Counted from the stretch's first letter, positions 16,436 through 25,982 are shown. The stretch is DNA of 64,000 nucleotides from Actinoplanes couchii (GCF_016862075.1 NZ_BOMG01000110.1:1-64000); one strand, 5' to 3'. Notes: generated by a model not told the origin, from the sequence alone. Numbers and translations are program-made.

Positions 16436-18463
16436 GTGCCGCGTTCGCTGGTCGCGGGCGTCCTGGTGATCGGTGTCGCCGGTGGGCTGTCCGCGCCCGC
16501 CAGTGCCGCCGCGAGCTGGGCGCCCGCCTACGACCTGGAGGGCGCTTGCGTCACCCTCCAGGCTTTCCACGGATCGACCTCGCTCGGCTACGTCTGGAAG
16601 GACTCGGTCGGGTACGGCTTCAAGAGCGCCGTCGCCAGCGCCGAGCCGTTCCGGCTGGAGGCCACCCAGCTCGGCCGGTACCTGCTCCGCGACGGAGACG
16701 GCGCCCCGCCGTACCAGAGCGTGGTCAACTGGATCTGGGCCGGCAACGAGTACGGCGCCCGCGCCGACTGGACGGTCAGCACCGACGGCACCTCCTACAA
16801 GTTCGTCAACACCGAGACCGGCCAGCAGGCGGGCTCCTACCTGGGTGGACTCGGCACCGGCAGCGCCACCTTCAAACTCGCGCCGGCCACCGGCTGTGCC
16901 GCGATCCCGGACGTCGCCACCGGTGTCAGCGGCACCCCGGCACCCGGTGTGGACTCCAGTGGCAAACTGGCCGGCTGGATCGACGCGCACGCCCACGTGA
17001 CCGCGGGTGAGGCCTTCGGCGGGGCACTGAGCTGTGGTGACGCGTACGCCAGTGGTGGTGTCGCCGTTGCCTTGAAGGGTTGTGCCTCGCACGGAACCCT
17101 GGGCTGGGGCGCGCTGCTGGAAGCCATCATCGCCGGGACCGACCCGATCAACTCGGCCGAGGACGGCTGGCCCACCTTCACCGACTGGCCGCAGCACGAC
17201 ACGTTGCTGCACCAGGCGTCGTACTTCCGCAGCCTGGAACGGACCTGGAAGTCCGGGCAGCGAGTGCTCAACGTGCTGCTGGTCGCCAACCGGGTGATCT
17301 GCGAGCTGACGCCCGAGCACACCTCCTGCAACGAGATGGACCAGATCCGCGCGCAGGCCGTCTACCTGCAGAAGATGCAGGACTACATCGACGCCCGCAG
17401 CGGTGGTCCGGGCAAGGGCTTCTTCCGCCTGGCCAAGACCCCCGCGGACGTACGCTCGATCGCGGCCCAGGGCAAACTCGCGGTCACCATCGGCGTGGAG
17501 AACTCCGAGCTGTTCGGCTGTCGCGAGATCAACAACGTGGCGCAGTGCACCACCGCCGACATCGACGCCGGACTGGACGAGTTGCAGGCCCTCGGGGTCA
17601 GCGGGATGTACCCGGTGCACAAGTTCGACAACGCGTTCGGCGGCACCCGCTTCGACGAGGGCGTCACCGGCGCCGCGATCAACGTCGGCAACCTGATCTC
17701 CACCGGGCACTGGTGGCGGGCGACCAGCTGCACCGGCCCGTCCGACAACGAGCAGCCGCTGGTCAACGACGACATCGCCCGGCTGCTGCAGCTCGGTGTG
17801 AACCTGCCCGCGGGCACGATCCTGCCGGTCTACCCGAGCGGGCCGATCTGCAACACCCGGGGCCTGACCTCACTCGGTTCGTACCTGATCAATCGCATGA
17901 TCGACCGCGGCATGATCATCCACATCGACCACATGGGGGTGAAGACCGCGTCCGCGGTCCTCGACATCGCCGAGCAGAAGAACTACCCGGGCATCGCCTC
18001 GGTGCACACCTGGGCCGACCCGGCGCTGATCAACCGGACGCTCGGGGTCGGCGGTTTTGTCGCCAGCTACGCGTTCGCGGCCAGTGACGACGGCCAGGAC
18101 ACGCCGACCTTCCTGGACGAGTGGCGGACCCACCGGGCCCTGGCCAACGGCTCGAAGATCACCGGGTACGGGGTCGGTACCGACGTGAACGGGCTGGGCC
18201 CGCAGGCAGCCCCCCGCCTGAACGCCGGGTCCAGCCCGCTCACCTACCCGTTCACCGCGATCAACGGGACCATCGTCGCCAAGCAGGTGATGGGCACCCG
18301 GACCTTCGACCTCAACACCGACGGCGTCGCCCAGTACGGGCTCTACCCCGACTGGATCACCGACCTGGTCAACCAGGCCGGCACCGACGGCCCGGCACTG
18401 AAGAAGCAGCTGCTCAGCGGGGCTGAGGCGTACACCGTGATGTGGGAAGGGGCGCGTGGGTGA
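16436..18463 (+). CDS. Secreted amidohydrolase/membrane-dipeptidase-like protein
   Basis: The 675-residue protein has a signal peptide (VAGVLVIGVAGG, cleavage near SAPASAAA). A beta-rich region of about 130 residues follows, then a metal-dependent hydrolase domain from about residue 180. The domain carries the first metal motif WIDAHAHV, then GVENSELFGC, MIIHIDHMGVKTASAVLD and GYGVGTDVNGLG, the layout of TIM-barrel amidohydrolases related to peptidase M19. Paired cysteines suggest extracellular disulfides. The GTG at 16436 follows an AAAGGGGG site. The next gene, an MFS transporter, starts within the stop codon, so the two are coupled. Its substrate is unknown. Confidence 0.75.
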   Translation: MPRSLVAGVLVIGVAGGLSAPASAAASWAPAYDLEGACVTLQAFHGSTSLGYVWKDSVGYGFKSAVASAEPFRLEATQLGRYLLRDGDGAPPYQSVVNWIWAGNEYGARADWTVSTDGTSYKFVNTETGQQAGSYLGGLGTGSATFKLAPATGCAAIPDVATGVSGTPAPGVDSSGKLAGWIDAHAHVTAGEAFGGALSCGDAYASGGVAVALKGCASHGTLGWGALLEAIIAGTDPINSAEDGWPTFTDWPQHDTLLHQASYFRSLERTWKSGQRVLNVLLVANRVICELTPEHTSCNEMDQIRAQAVYLQKMQDYIDARSGGPGKGFFRLAKTPADVRSIAAQGKLAVTIGVENSELFGCREINNVAQCTTADIDAGLDELQALGVSGMYPVHKFDNAFGGTRFDEGVTGAAINVGNLISTGHWWRATSCTGPSDNEQPLVNDDIARLLQLGVNLPAGTILPVYPSGPICNTRGLTSLGSYLINRMIDRGMIIHIDHMGVKTASAVLDIAEQKNYPGIASVHTWADPALINRTLGVGGFVASYAFAASDDGQDTPTFLDEWRTHRALANGSKITGYGVGTDVNGLGPQAAPRLNAGSSPLTYPFTAINGTIVAKQVMGTRTFDLNTDGVAQYGLYPDWITDLVNQAGTDGPALKKQLLSGAEAYTVMWEGARG

Positions 18464-19635
18464 CAACCGTCGCCCCGGCGCCGGTCCGCCGGAAGTGGAT
18501 GACCGCTTACGCGCTGGCCATGATCGGCGTCGCCGCCGGCTGGTTCGGGCCGATTCAGATCCTGCTCCCCGAGCAGGCGGCCCGGCTGGCCGGTGACGGC
18601 GGCAAGGAAGCGCTGCTCGCCCTGGTCACCGCGTGGGGCGCGGCCGCGTCCATGGTGGCCAATCCGCTGTGGGGCATGCTGTCGGACCGTCTGGGCGCAC
18701 GCCGGCCGATCTTCCTGGCCGGCACCGCGGTCGGCATCGCCGGCCTGCTCACCCTCTCCGCGGCGAACAGCACACCGGTGATGGTGGCCGGCTGGATGCT
18801 GGTGCAGGCCGGGCTGAACGGGCCGCTCGCCGCCCTGGCCGCGATGATCGGCGACCGGGTGCCGGAGCAACAGCGCGGCACGGTCGGGGCGCTGTTCGGG
18901 GTCGCCCAGATCGTCGGCGTCATCCTCGGCACCGCGGTCGCGGTGGCGGCCGGGGACGAGACCATCGGCTACATCGCGGTGGCCGTCGCGGTTCCGGCCC
19001 TCGGCGCGACCCTCCTGATCATCAATCGGGAGGGGGTCATCGCCAGGTCGTCTTCGTTCCACTGGCGCCGGCCGGGCGGGCAGTTCGCCTGGGCCTGGAT
19101 CATCCGGTTCCTGCTCAACCTGGTGAACGCCCTGGTCCTGGTCTACCTGCTCTACTACCTGTCGGATCGGGTACGGGTCGACGACGCGGCGACCTGGGTC
19201 CTCGTACTGACAGTGGTGAATGTTCTTTGCGCCGGCATCGTCGGCTTCGCCGGCGGCATGCTGTCGGACCGCTGGGAACGCCGCCGGATCTTCGTGGTGG
19301 CCGGTGCGCTCGTGCTGGCGCTCGGCACCGCCCTGATGGCCCTGGTCCCGACGGTGTCGATGGCTCTGGTGGCGTCGGTGCTGATCGGGATGGGCTGGGG
19401 CGCCTACATCGCGGTCGACATGGCCGTCATCACTCAGGTGCTGCCGGACGCCGAGACCCGGGCCACCATGCTCGGCGTCGCCAACATCGCCGGCACCCTG
19501 CCCCAGCTGCTCGCCCCCGTGCTCGCCGCGCCGATCGTCACCATGCTCGGCGGGTACCGGACGCTCTACCTGGTCACGGCGGGTTTCGCGCTGATCGCGC
19601 TGGCCCTCCTGCCACGGCTCAAGACACTGTCCTGA
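18460..19635 (+). CDS. MFS transporter
   Basis: The 391-residue protein has about twelve membrane segments and two copies of the MFS A-motif loop (GMLSDRLGARRP and GMLSDRWERRR), one in each half. The GTG start overlaps the stop codon of the secreted hydrolase gene (GTGA) with GGAAGG nine bases upstream. It is followed 11 bases later by a beta-glucosidase gene. The operon order of secreted hydrolase, transporter and cytoplasmic glucosidase suggests uptake of a glycoside or related degradation product, though MFS direction cannot be read from sequence. Confidence 0.85.
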   Translation: MTTVAPAPVRRKWMTAYALAMIGVAAGWFGPIQILLPEQAARLAGDGGKEALLALVTAWGAAASMVANPLWGMLSDRLGARRPIFLAGTAVGIAGLLTLSAANSTPVMVAGWMLVQAGLNGPLAALAAMIGDRVPEQQRGTVGALFGVAQIVGVILGTAVAVAAGDETIGYIAVAVAVPALGATLLIINREGVIARSSSFHWRRPGGQFAWAWIIRFLLNLVNALVLVYLLYYLSDRVRVDDAATWVLVLTVVNVLCAGIVGFAGGMLSDRWERRRIFVVAGALVLALGTALMALVPTVSMALVASVLIGMGWGAYIAVDMAVITQVLPDAETRATMLGVANIAGTLPQLLAPVLAAPIVTMLGGYRTLYLVTAGFALIALALLPRLKTLS

Positions 19636-19646
19636 AAGGAACCACC

Positions 19647-20990
19647 GTGTACCCCCAGTTCCCATCCGGCTTCCGCTTCGGCATGTCGACCTCGGCTTAC
19701 CAGATCGAAGGCGCGGCCGCGCTCAAGGGCCCGAGCATCTGGGACACCTTCACGGGCACCGGCGGCACGATCAGGAACGGTCAGGACGGGTCGGTGGCGA
19801 TCGACCACTACCACCGGTTCGCCGAGGACGTCCGGCTCATCGCCGAGGCCGGGGTGCAGGACTACCGGTTCTCCTTCTCGTGGCCCCGGGTGCTCGCCGG
19901 GGACGTCGGGTTCTACGACCGGCTCGTCGACACCATCGTCGCGCACGGGCTGCGGCCGGTGCCGACCCTCTACCACTGGGACCTGCCCCAGGAGCTGGAG
20001 GACACCGGCGGCTGGATGAACCGGGACACCGCCCACCGGCTCGCCGACTACACCAGCACGCTGGTGCTCCGGCTCGGCGACCGGGTGCGGGACTGGATCA
20101 CCATGAACGAGATGAACGTGCACACCCTGTACGGGTACGCGCTCGCCGATCACGCCCCGGCCCGTGGCCTGGGGCTCGGCGCTCTCCCGGCGGGGCATCA
20201 CCAGCTGCTGGCCCACGGGTTGGCGGTGCAGGTCCTGCGTACCCACGGAGCAAGAACCGTGGGGGTCGCCAGCCAGCACTTCCCGGTCTCCCCGGCCACC
20301 GACGCACCGGAGGACGTCGCCGCGGCGACGCTCTTCTCCGAACTGACGAACTGGACCTTCTCCGATCCGATCCTGCTCGGCGACTACCCGAACGAGATGA
20401 TCCGGGCCGGGGTCGGCACGTCCGGCGCCCAGCTGGACCGGGACCTGGAGCTGATCCGGGCACGCCTGGACTTCTACGGGGTCAACTACTACGAGCCGAC
20501 GATGATCGAGGCGCCTCGTGTGGGCAAGGATTACCATGGCGTGCTCGAAGTGGACATTCCGGACGGGATGCCGTTCTCGCCGGTGCCGGTGAAGAGCGCC
20601 GAGCGCACCGACTTCGGCTGGGCCATCGTCCCGGCCGGCCTGACCGAGATCCTGGTGACGCTGCGCGACAGATACCCCGCGCTGCCGCCGGTGATCATCA
20701 CGGAGAACGGCGCCTCCTTCCACGACGCGGATCCCGGCGCCGACGGCCGGGTCCACGACGAGCGGCGGATCGCCTACCTGGACGCCCACCTGCGGGCGGT
20801 GGCCGACGCCATTGCCGCCGGGGTACGGGTGGACGGCTACTACGTGTGGTCGGCCCTGGACAACTTCGAGTGGGCGGCCGGCTTCGACGAACGCTTCGGC
20901 CTGATCCACGTCGACTTCGACACCCAGAAACGAACCCCCAAGGACTCCTACTTCTGGTACCGCGACCTGATCGCCGCGCAGGCCGGCTGA
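19647..20990 (+). CDS. Glycoside hydrolase family 1 beta-glucosidase
   Basis: The 447-residue GH1 enzyme lacks a signal peptide, so it acts in the cytoplasm on imported beta-glucosides or similar sugars. The N-terminus (FRFGMSTSAYQIEGA) and SFSWPRVL are typical. The nucleophile is Glu353 in IITENG. The acid/base is Glu155, in TMNEMN instead of the usual NEP motif, so proline is replaced by methionine. The GTG at 19647 has AAAGGA six bases upstream. It ends four bases before the convergent TetR gene, which could be its regulator. Confidence 0.9.
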   Translation: MYPQFPSGFRFGMSTSAYQIEGAAALKGPSIWDTFTGTGGTIRNGQDGSVAIDHYHRFAEDVRLIAEAGVQDYRFSFSWPRVLAGDVGFYDRLVDTIVAHGLRPVPTLYHWDLPQELEDTGGWMNRDTAHRLADYTSTLVLRLGDRVRDWITMNEMNVHTLYGYALADHAPARGLGLGALPAGHHQLLAHGLAVQVLRTHGARTVGVASQHFPVSPATDAPEDVAAATLFSELTNWTFSDPILLGDYPNEMIRAGVGTSGAQLDRDLELIRARLDFYGVNYYEPTMIEAPRVGKDYHGVLEVDIPDGMPFSPVPVKSAERTDFGWAIVPAGLTEILVTLRDRYPALPPVIITENGASFHDADPGADGRVHDERRIAYLDAHLRAVADAIAAGVRVDGYYVWSALDNFEWAAGFDERFGLIHVDFDTQKRTPKDSYFWYRDLIAAQAG

Positions 20991-20994
20991 CCGG

Positions 20995-21597
20995 TCAGCC
21001 GCGGAGCTGGTCGACGAACTGGTCGGCCAGCCGGGACAGGCGCTCCGAACGGCCCTCCTCGGCCCAGCCGTCGACCAGGCTCAGCAGGGTGCTGCCCTCG
21101 ACCAGGATGATGAAATCGTCGATCACCACCTCGTCGTCCACGCCGGGGCGCAGCTCGCCCAGCTCGCGGGCCTCGCGCAGGCAGTTCAGCAGGTGGACTC
21201 TTATCGCCCGGTGGGAATCCCGGCGGGACTCGGCGAGACGCGGATGGGACAGGGCCGCGCCGGCGAACGCCACGTTCACATGGGCGTCCGCGGCCCGCTC
21301 CTCGTCCAGCGGGAGCACCGCCTCCAGGGCCGCCCGCAGGCCGTCCAGGCCGAACAGGTCGCCGCCGATCTCGAAGGCCCGCTCCACGATCCGGTCGTAG
21401 ACCGCCTTCTGCGCGGCCACCAGGATGTCGTCCTTGCCGCCCAGGAAGTGCGCCAGCACACTCAGCGAACAGCCGGCCTCGTCGGCGATCGCCCTGGTCG
21501 TGGTGCCCTCGACACCCCGGGACCGGACCACCCGCCAGGCCGCCGCCAGCAGCTCCGCCCGTCTCAGGTCGTGGTCCACCAGCTTCGGCACGGCCAC
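20995..21597 (-). CDS. TetR-family transcriptional regulator
   Basis: The 200-residue protein has an N-terminal TetR helix-turn-helix (RSRGVEGTTTRAIADEAG, SLSVLAHFLGGKDDIL; residues 22-60) and a ligand-binding C-terminal domain of the TetR_C_6/BetI-like type. It converges with the beta-glucosidase gene and runs in the same direction as the MFS gene upstream, about 100 bases away. The targets may include either neighbour. No clear palindrome was found just upstream of its start. Confidence 0.85.
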   Translation of the reverse strand: MAVPKLVDHDLRRAELLAAAWRVVRSRGVEGTTTRAIADEAGCSLSVLAHFLGGKDDILVAAQKAVYDRIVERAFEIGGDLFGLDGLRAALEAVLPLDEERAADAHVNVAFAGAALSHPRLAESRRDSHRAIRVHLLNCLREARELGELRPGVDDEVVIDDFIILVEGSTLLSLVDGWAEEGRSERLSRLADQFVDQLRG

Positions 21598-21637
21598 AGC
21601 TTAGTCACCGGGCACCATCCCGATCTGTCCCTGCGAC

Positions 21638-21709
21638 GGTGGCTCAGCTCACGGAGGCGGTGGCTCAGCTCACGGCCGGCTGTCTCTGCGATGGCGGCTC
21701 AGCTCACGG
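21638..21709. repeat. Three-copy 17-bp repeat at the end of an MFS gene
   Basis: Copies of ggtggctcagctcacgg occur at 21638-21654 and 21659-21675, with a one-base variant at 21693-21709. The third copy includes the stop codon of the MFS gene, so the others look like duplications of that gene's 3' end. Confidence 0.75.
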
Positions 21710-22868
21710 CCGGTTGGGGGACGGTCAGGTGCCGCAACCGACGGGCCAGCGGCACCGTCACGATCACCGCCACCACCGGGATCAGGAACGCCCAGCGCAG
21801 CCCGACCGGCTCGGACAGGGCGCCCAGCAGCACCGCGCCGAGCAGCGCCCCGCCGTAGTTGAACAGGTTCACCTTGGCGATCACCTCGTCGCTGCTGCCC
21901 AGCGCCGCCTCACCGGCCGCACTGAACGCCAGCGGCACCAGCACACCCACCCCGATCCCGGCGATCGCGAAACCGGCCATCGCGGCGCCCACCACCGGCA
22001 GCGTGACCACCAGGGCGCAGCCGATCCCGCAGGCCAGCAGCGAGCCGATCGCGACCGGCAGCCGGCCGGCCCGCGGCACCACATGGTCGGCGACCAGGCG
22101 GCTCACCAGGACGGCCCCCTGGTACGCGGCGTAGCCCAGCGGCGCCACCGAGGCCGCCGCCGACAGCGAGTCGTGCAGGTAGACCGAACTCCACGTGCTG
22201 ATCGCCGAGTCCACCAGAAAAGCCGTGAAGATCAACATCCCGCAGACCAGGACAATTGGCCGTACGGCACGACCACCGCCGTCATGGGCCACATGCGACC
22301 GTTCGGTACGCCCCGGCACGAACGACCGCCAGCCCACCAACCCCACCAGCACCGCGAACACCGCCGCCACCGCCACCGCGACCGCGGCGCCCGCACCCGT
22401 CTCCAGCGCACCCGACATCAGCAGGGCGGCGGCGATCGCGGCGGCCGTGTAGGCGGCGAACAGCCGGCTCATCACACTGCGCCCCAGGCGGGCCTGCACC
22501 AGCACCCCCTGCATGCTCAGCGAGGCGTCGACCGCGCCCAGGCCCACGCCGTACGCCAGGAAGATCGTCGCGAAGACCGCATTCGGTGACCAGAACGTGG
22601 TGCCCGCCAGCCCCGCGCCGACCAGGAACAGCCCGGACGCCAGCGCGTAGCGGCTGCCCCACCGGGCCGCCACCCGATCGGCCAGCACCGATCCGCCGGC
22701 CGCCGCCACGACCACCATCAGCAGGATCACCGAGACGAACGTGTCGTCGATACCCTGCCGCTCCTTGAACGCCGGCAACGCCGTGACCACGGCCGCATAG
22801 CCCAGACCCTGCGCCGCGTAACCGGCGCCGATCAGCCGGGCCCGGGTGCCGGCGCTCACGTCACTCAT
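21699..22868 (-). CDS. MFS transporter
   Basis: The 389-residue protein has about twelve hydrophobic segments and an A-motif-like loop (GGSVLADRVAARWGSR) between helices 2 and 3. The architecture resembles fucose-permease-like or general MFS_1 proteins (ILLMVVVAAAGGS, GIGVGVLVPLAFSAAGEA). The direction and substrate cannot be told. Its stop codon lies within a short tandem repeat. It begins with ATG at 22868. The TetR gene downstream on the same strand may regulate it. Confidence 0.83.
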   Translation of the reverse strand: MSDVSAGTRARLIGAGYAAQGLGYAAVVTALPAFKERQGIDDTFVSVILLMVVVAAAGGSVLADRVAARWGSRYALASGLFLVGAGLAGTTFWSPNAVFATIFLAYGVGLGAVDASLSMQGVLVQARLGRSVMSRLFAAYTAAAIAAALLMSGALETGAGAAVAVAVAAVFAVLVGLVGWRSFVPGRTERSHVAHDGGGRAVRPIVLVCGMLIFTAFLVDSAISTWSSVYLHDSLSAAASVAPLGYAAYQGAVLVSRLVADHVVPRAGRLPVAIGSLLACGIGCALVVTLPVVGAAMAGFAIAGIGVGVLVPLAFSAAGEAALGSSDEVIAKVNLFNYGGALLGAVLLGALSEPVGLRWAFLIPVVAVIVTVPLARRLRHLTVPQPAVS

Positions 22869-23154
22869 CGATGCCTCGCTCCGGTGTAGACGGTGTCAGG
22901 GTGTTCCCGATCACACGTGTTCAGCGCAGCATGACGCCCGAGATCGCGGACAGCAATAACTTCCGCGTAAACGCTCACCCCAACCGCGATTCCCCACCCG
23001 CTGGCCGCCGGGTCGGCGTGGGAAATCAGGGATTGACGCTCCCCATGACCACGCCCGCCCTCACTGCCCGCGGCTCGCCAGCAGCCAATGAGTGTCAGGG
23101 AAGCTCGGGTGAGTGCCAGGGAAGGGCGTCAGGGAAGGGCGTCAGGGAAGGGCG
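22869..23154. other. Intergenic region downstream of mqnB
   Basis: About 285 bases lie between the end of mqnB and the start of the MFS gene. They hold an imperfect hairpin at about 22990-23025 that may end the mqnB transcript and, at the mqnB side, a 13-bp tandem repeat. No convincing gene was found. Confidence 0.5.
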
Positions 23155-23162
23155 TCAGGGAA
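23090..23162. repeat. 13-bp tandem repeat over the mqnB stop codon
   Basis: Three perfect units of gggcgtcagggaa run at 23124-23136, 23137-23149 and 23150-23162. Degenerate units lie on both sides, at about 23090 and 23111 and after 23162. The mqnB stop codon at 23155-23157 is inside the third perfect unit. On the mqnB strand each unit offers a TGA. Confidence 0.85.
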
Positions 23163-23787
23163 GGGTGTTCAGGGCGGGGGCCGCGGTGCGCAGGGCGGCG
23201 AAGGCGTCGGCCAGACGCCAGGCGGCCCGATCGCGGGGGCCGACCGGGTTGGAGATCGCGCGCAGTTCGGCGAACGGGACTCCGGCTCCCTCGGCGGCCA
23301 CCGCTACCCCGTAACCCTCCATCGCCTCGGCCACCGCCTGCGGGAACCGGGTGGCGAGCCGGTCGGTGGTGGCTGCCGTTCCGGTGACGGTCGCCAGGGT
23401 GAGGACGTCGCCGGGGACCGCCGTGGGCAGAGCGTCGCGGAGGGCCTTGACCAGGACCGGGTCGGCTTCCAGAACGCTGCTGCCGAACCCGAGCTCCTCG
23501 ACCGGGAGGAACCCGCCGGGGGATTCCGCGCCCAGGTCGGCGGCGATGCTGCGAGTGGCGATCACCAGACCGCCGATGTCCGCGCGGCCCGGGAAACCAC
23601 CGGCGATCCCGGCGCTGATCACCGCGCGGTAGGGCCGGGAGGTGAGCAGGCGCGCGGTTCCCGCGGCGGCCGCGGCCGGACCGACGCCCACCGCCTCGAC
23701 CACGATCTTCTCCGGGTCCAGGCTCTCCCGGAAGGCTTCGGCCTCGGCGTTCACCGCGGTCACGACCAGGATCGGGTACGGGCTCAC
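23155..23787 (-). CDS. mqnB: Futalosine hydrolase
   Basis: The 210-residue protein is a nucleoside phosphorylase-like hydrolase that splits futalosine into hypoxanthine and dehypoxanthinyl futalosine in menaquinone synthesis. The start ILVVTAVNAEAEAFRESL, the GVGPAAAA and SAGIAGGFPG loops, and EAMEGYGVAVAAE (with the ribose-binding ME pair) are typical of MqnB and related MTA/SAH nucleosidases. The ATG overlaps the stop of the upstream MFS-like gene by four bases, so the two are translated together. MqnD is encoded at 15464. The 3' end falls in a 13-bp tandem repeat. Confidence 0.9.
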   Translation of the reverse strand: MSPYPILVVTAVNAEAEAFRESLDPEKIVVEAVGVGPAAAAAGTARLLTSRPYRAVISAGIAGGFPGRADIGGLVIATRSIAADLGAESPGGFLPVEELGFGSSVLEADPVLVKALRDALPTAVPGDVLTLATVTGTAATTDRLATRFPQAVAEAMEGYGVAVAAEGAGVPFAELRAISNPVGPRDRAAWRLADAFAALRTAAPALNTLP

Positions 23788-25853
23788 AGGTCCTCACCAT
23801 TCGAACGGTCGAAGTCACGGTCCTCGGATCCAGCGGAGGACGGCCGGTAGACGTGGTACCCGGGAGGCGCCCCCGAGCCCGCCCCGCCGCCGCCATCGCG
23901 GCTGCTACCGTCACGGCCGCCACCGGAGCTGCGCCAGGTCTCCGATTCGCCATGGCCGCTGCCGGAGCCGCGTCGTGGACCGGAATCGTCGCGGTTGTCG
24001 GTGGTGACCGGGCGGGTGGCCGGCTCCTCGGATTCGGCGGCTGCCGCGCGCCGGCGGCGGACGGTCGCCGGGCGCGAGGTGGCCGTGCTCCTGCGCCTGC
24101 TCTGCCACCAGCGCCGGCTCGTCGGCTCGTCGTCAGGGTCCATCCGGGTGGTGGGTTCGGGCCCGGAGCCCGCCCGGTCACCGCCGGCCCGCTGGTCGGG
24201 AGCCTGCCGCCCCGCCGAGGGCTGCCCGCCGGACCCCGAGGAGCGGTTCGCAGATGAAGCAGATGAAGCGGATGAAGAGGAGCGGCGAGCGGTGCGATCG
24301 AAGTCCGGCCCATCCGGATCGTCCGGGTGATCAGAATCGGCCCAGGGATCGGACGGTCGCTGGCGGGCGGCCCACGGGTCGGCAGGCTGATCGGAGTCGG
24401 GCCACGGGTCGGTGGGGGAGGGGCGGGAGGCTTCGTCAGGCGTACCGGAGAAGGAAGAAGTGTCCTCGGAGAGGAGGTCGTCGGTGGGGGCCGCGCCGGG
24501 GCGGCCGGCCAGGCGCTCGTTGTGCAGGCGGGTGGCGGACCAGACGGCCCGGGCGGCCGCGAGAACCGCCAGCAAGGCCGCGAAGCCGATGCCGAGCCGC
24601 CCGGTCACCGGGATCAGGCCCAGCCCGCCGCCGGCCACCCACGCCAGCATCAGGGCGGTTTCCGAGTGGGAGAACGCGGTGGCCCGCTGCTGATCACCGA
24701 CCCGTTCCTGGATGCTGGCGTCGACGGCCATCTTGGCGATGCCGCTGAAGATCGCGGTGAGCAGGGCGAGCAGCGTCACCATCGCCAGGTTGTAGAAGAT
24801 CGTGGTGAGCACGGCGGCGCCGGCGGTGACGGCGAGACCGCTGGACTGGAGGGCGAGCGGGCGGCGGATGCGCAGCCCGGTGCCGGCCGCGGTGGACAGG
24901 AACGTGCCGAGGGCGAGGGCGCCGCCGACCAGGCCGACCGCGGTGCCCCGGCCGAGTTCCCACCCGGCGATCGAGGTGTCCAGCTGGCCGCCCATGATCG
25001 CAAACGTGAGGAAGAGCAGCAGGAACCCGTAGAGAAGCCGCAGGCTGGTGCTGCCGATCAGGGTGGCGACGACGAGTTTGCCGGAGAGTGGGCGCTCGGT
25101 GCCGCGGCCGAGGCCGAGCACGGTGCGCCAGGCCAGCGGCAGGGCTTCCGGCGGGTCGGAGTCGGCACGCGGCGGCAGGCGCAACGCGACGACCACACCG
25201 GCCAGGAAGACCAGCGCGGCGACACGGAGCGGCCACTGTGGCCCGAATTTGAACGCGAGCAACCCGATCGGGGCGAGGAGCGCGCCGGCGAAGGTGCCGT
25301 ACACGCTGGCGCGGGCGCCGACCTGGGACAGTCCGACACCCTCGGGCAACAGTCGCGGGACGGCGGCGGAGCGGGCCACCCCGTACGCCCGGGACAGGGC
25401 CAGCACCCCGAACGCCGCCGGGTAGAGCCCCCAGCCGAGCAGGTTGTCGGCCATCACGTAGGCGAGGAAGGCCCGGCCCAGGAACGTGGTGGCCAACGCG
25501 TACCGGCGGCCGTGCCGGAAGTGGTCCAGCAGTGGGCCGACCACCGGCGCGAGCAGCGCGAACGGCACCATCGTGATGAGCAGATAGAGCGCGACCTTGC
25601 TGCGCGCCTCGCCGAGCGGAACGCTGAAGATCGTCCCGGCGAGCCCGATGGCGATCAGCGCGTCGCCGGCGCAGGAGACCGCGTGCAGGTCGAAGAGGCG
25701 GATCATGCCGACCTCGTTGGCGGCGCCGCGGGCGCGGGCGGACCCGACCCGGCGGGTGGCCCAGGCACCGCCGCGCACCGATCCGCGCACCAGCAGCCGG
25801 GCGGCCTTGACGCCGGTGCCGACGGTGCGTCCGAGCGTGGGAAGCAGCGGCAT
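23784..25853 (-). CDS. MFS-like membrane protein with long disordered C-terminal tail
   Basis: The 689-residue protein has two parts. Residues 40 to about 465 form an MFS fold with about twelve membrane segments (IRLFDLHAVSCAGDALIAIG, GPLLDHFRHGRRYALA). The last 220 residues are hydrophilic and low in complexity, rich in Ser, Asp, Pro, Arg and Gly, with repeated DPWADSD-like blocks and arginine patches, and probably disordered in the cytoplasm. ATG 25853 gives MPLLPTLGRTVG; the much longer upstream extension of this frame is an antisense shadow of the DUF3027 gene. It overlaps mqnB by four bases. Rv0876c of M. tuberculosis occupies a similar place, from memory. Confidence 0.8.
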   Translation of the reverse strand: MPLLPTLGRTVGTGVKAARLLVRGSVRGGAWATRRVGSARARGAANEVGMIRLFDLHAVSCAGDALIAIGLAGTIFSVPLGEARSKVALYLLITMVPFALLAPVVGPLLDHFRHGRRYALATTFLGRAFLAYVMADNLLGWGLYPAAFGVLALSRAYGVARSAAVPRLLPEGVGLSQVGARASVYGTFAGALLAPIGLLAFKFGPQWPLRVAALVFLAGVVVALRLPPRADSDPPEALPLAWRTVLGLGRGTERPLSGKLVVATLIGSTSLRLLYGFLLLFLTFAIMGGQLDTSIAGWELGRGTAVGLVGGALALGTFLSTAAGTGLRIRRPLALQSSGLAVTAGAAVLTTIFYNLAMVTLLALLTAIFSGIAKMAVDASIQERVGDQQRATAFSHSETALMLAWVAGGGLGLIPVTGRLGIGFAALLAVLAAARAVWSATRLHNERLAGRPGAAPTDDLLSEDTSSFSGTPDEASRPSPTDPWPDSDQPADPWAARQRPSDPWADSDHPDDPDGPDFDRTARRSSSSASSASSANRSSGSGGQPSAGRQAPDQRAGGDRAGSGPEPTTRMDPDDEPTSRRWWQSRRRSTATSRPATVRRRRAAAAESEEPATRPVTTDNRDDSGPRRGSGSGHGESETWRSSGGGRDGSSRDGGGGAGSGAPPGYHVYRPSSAGSEDRDFDRSNGEDL

Positions 25854-25982
25854 GGAACCATCCTGACTGATGTGGGCGACCCGCGTCCCGTTCCGGGGCC
25901 CGGCGATCCGCAAGGCCCTGGCTGTCCGGGTTATCTGGGGAGTCGTTGCGGGCTCCGGGGTTCGGTAGGCAACAATGGGCGG

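Noticed and set aside
23090..23162. Possible CRISPR array
   Set aside because: The 13-bp units are head to tail without spacers, so this is a simple tandem repeat.
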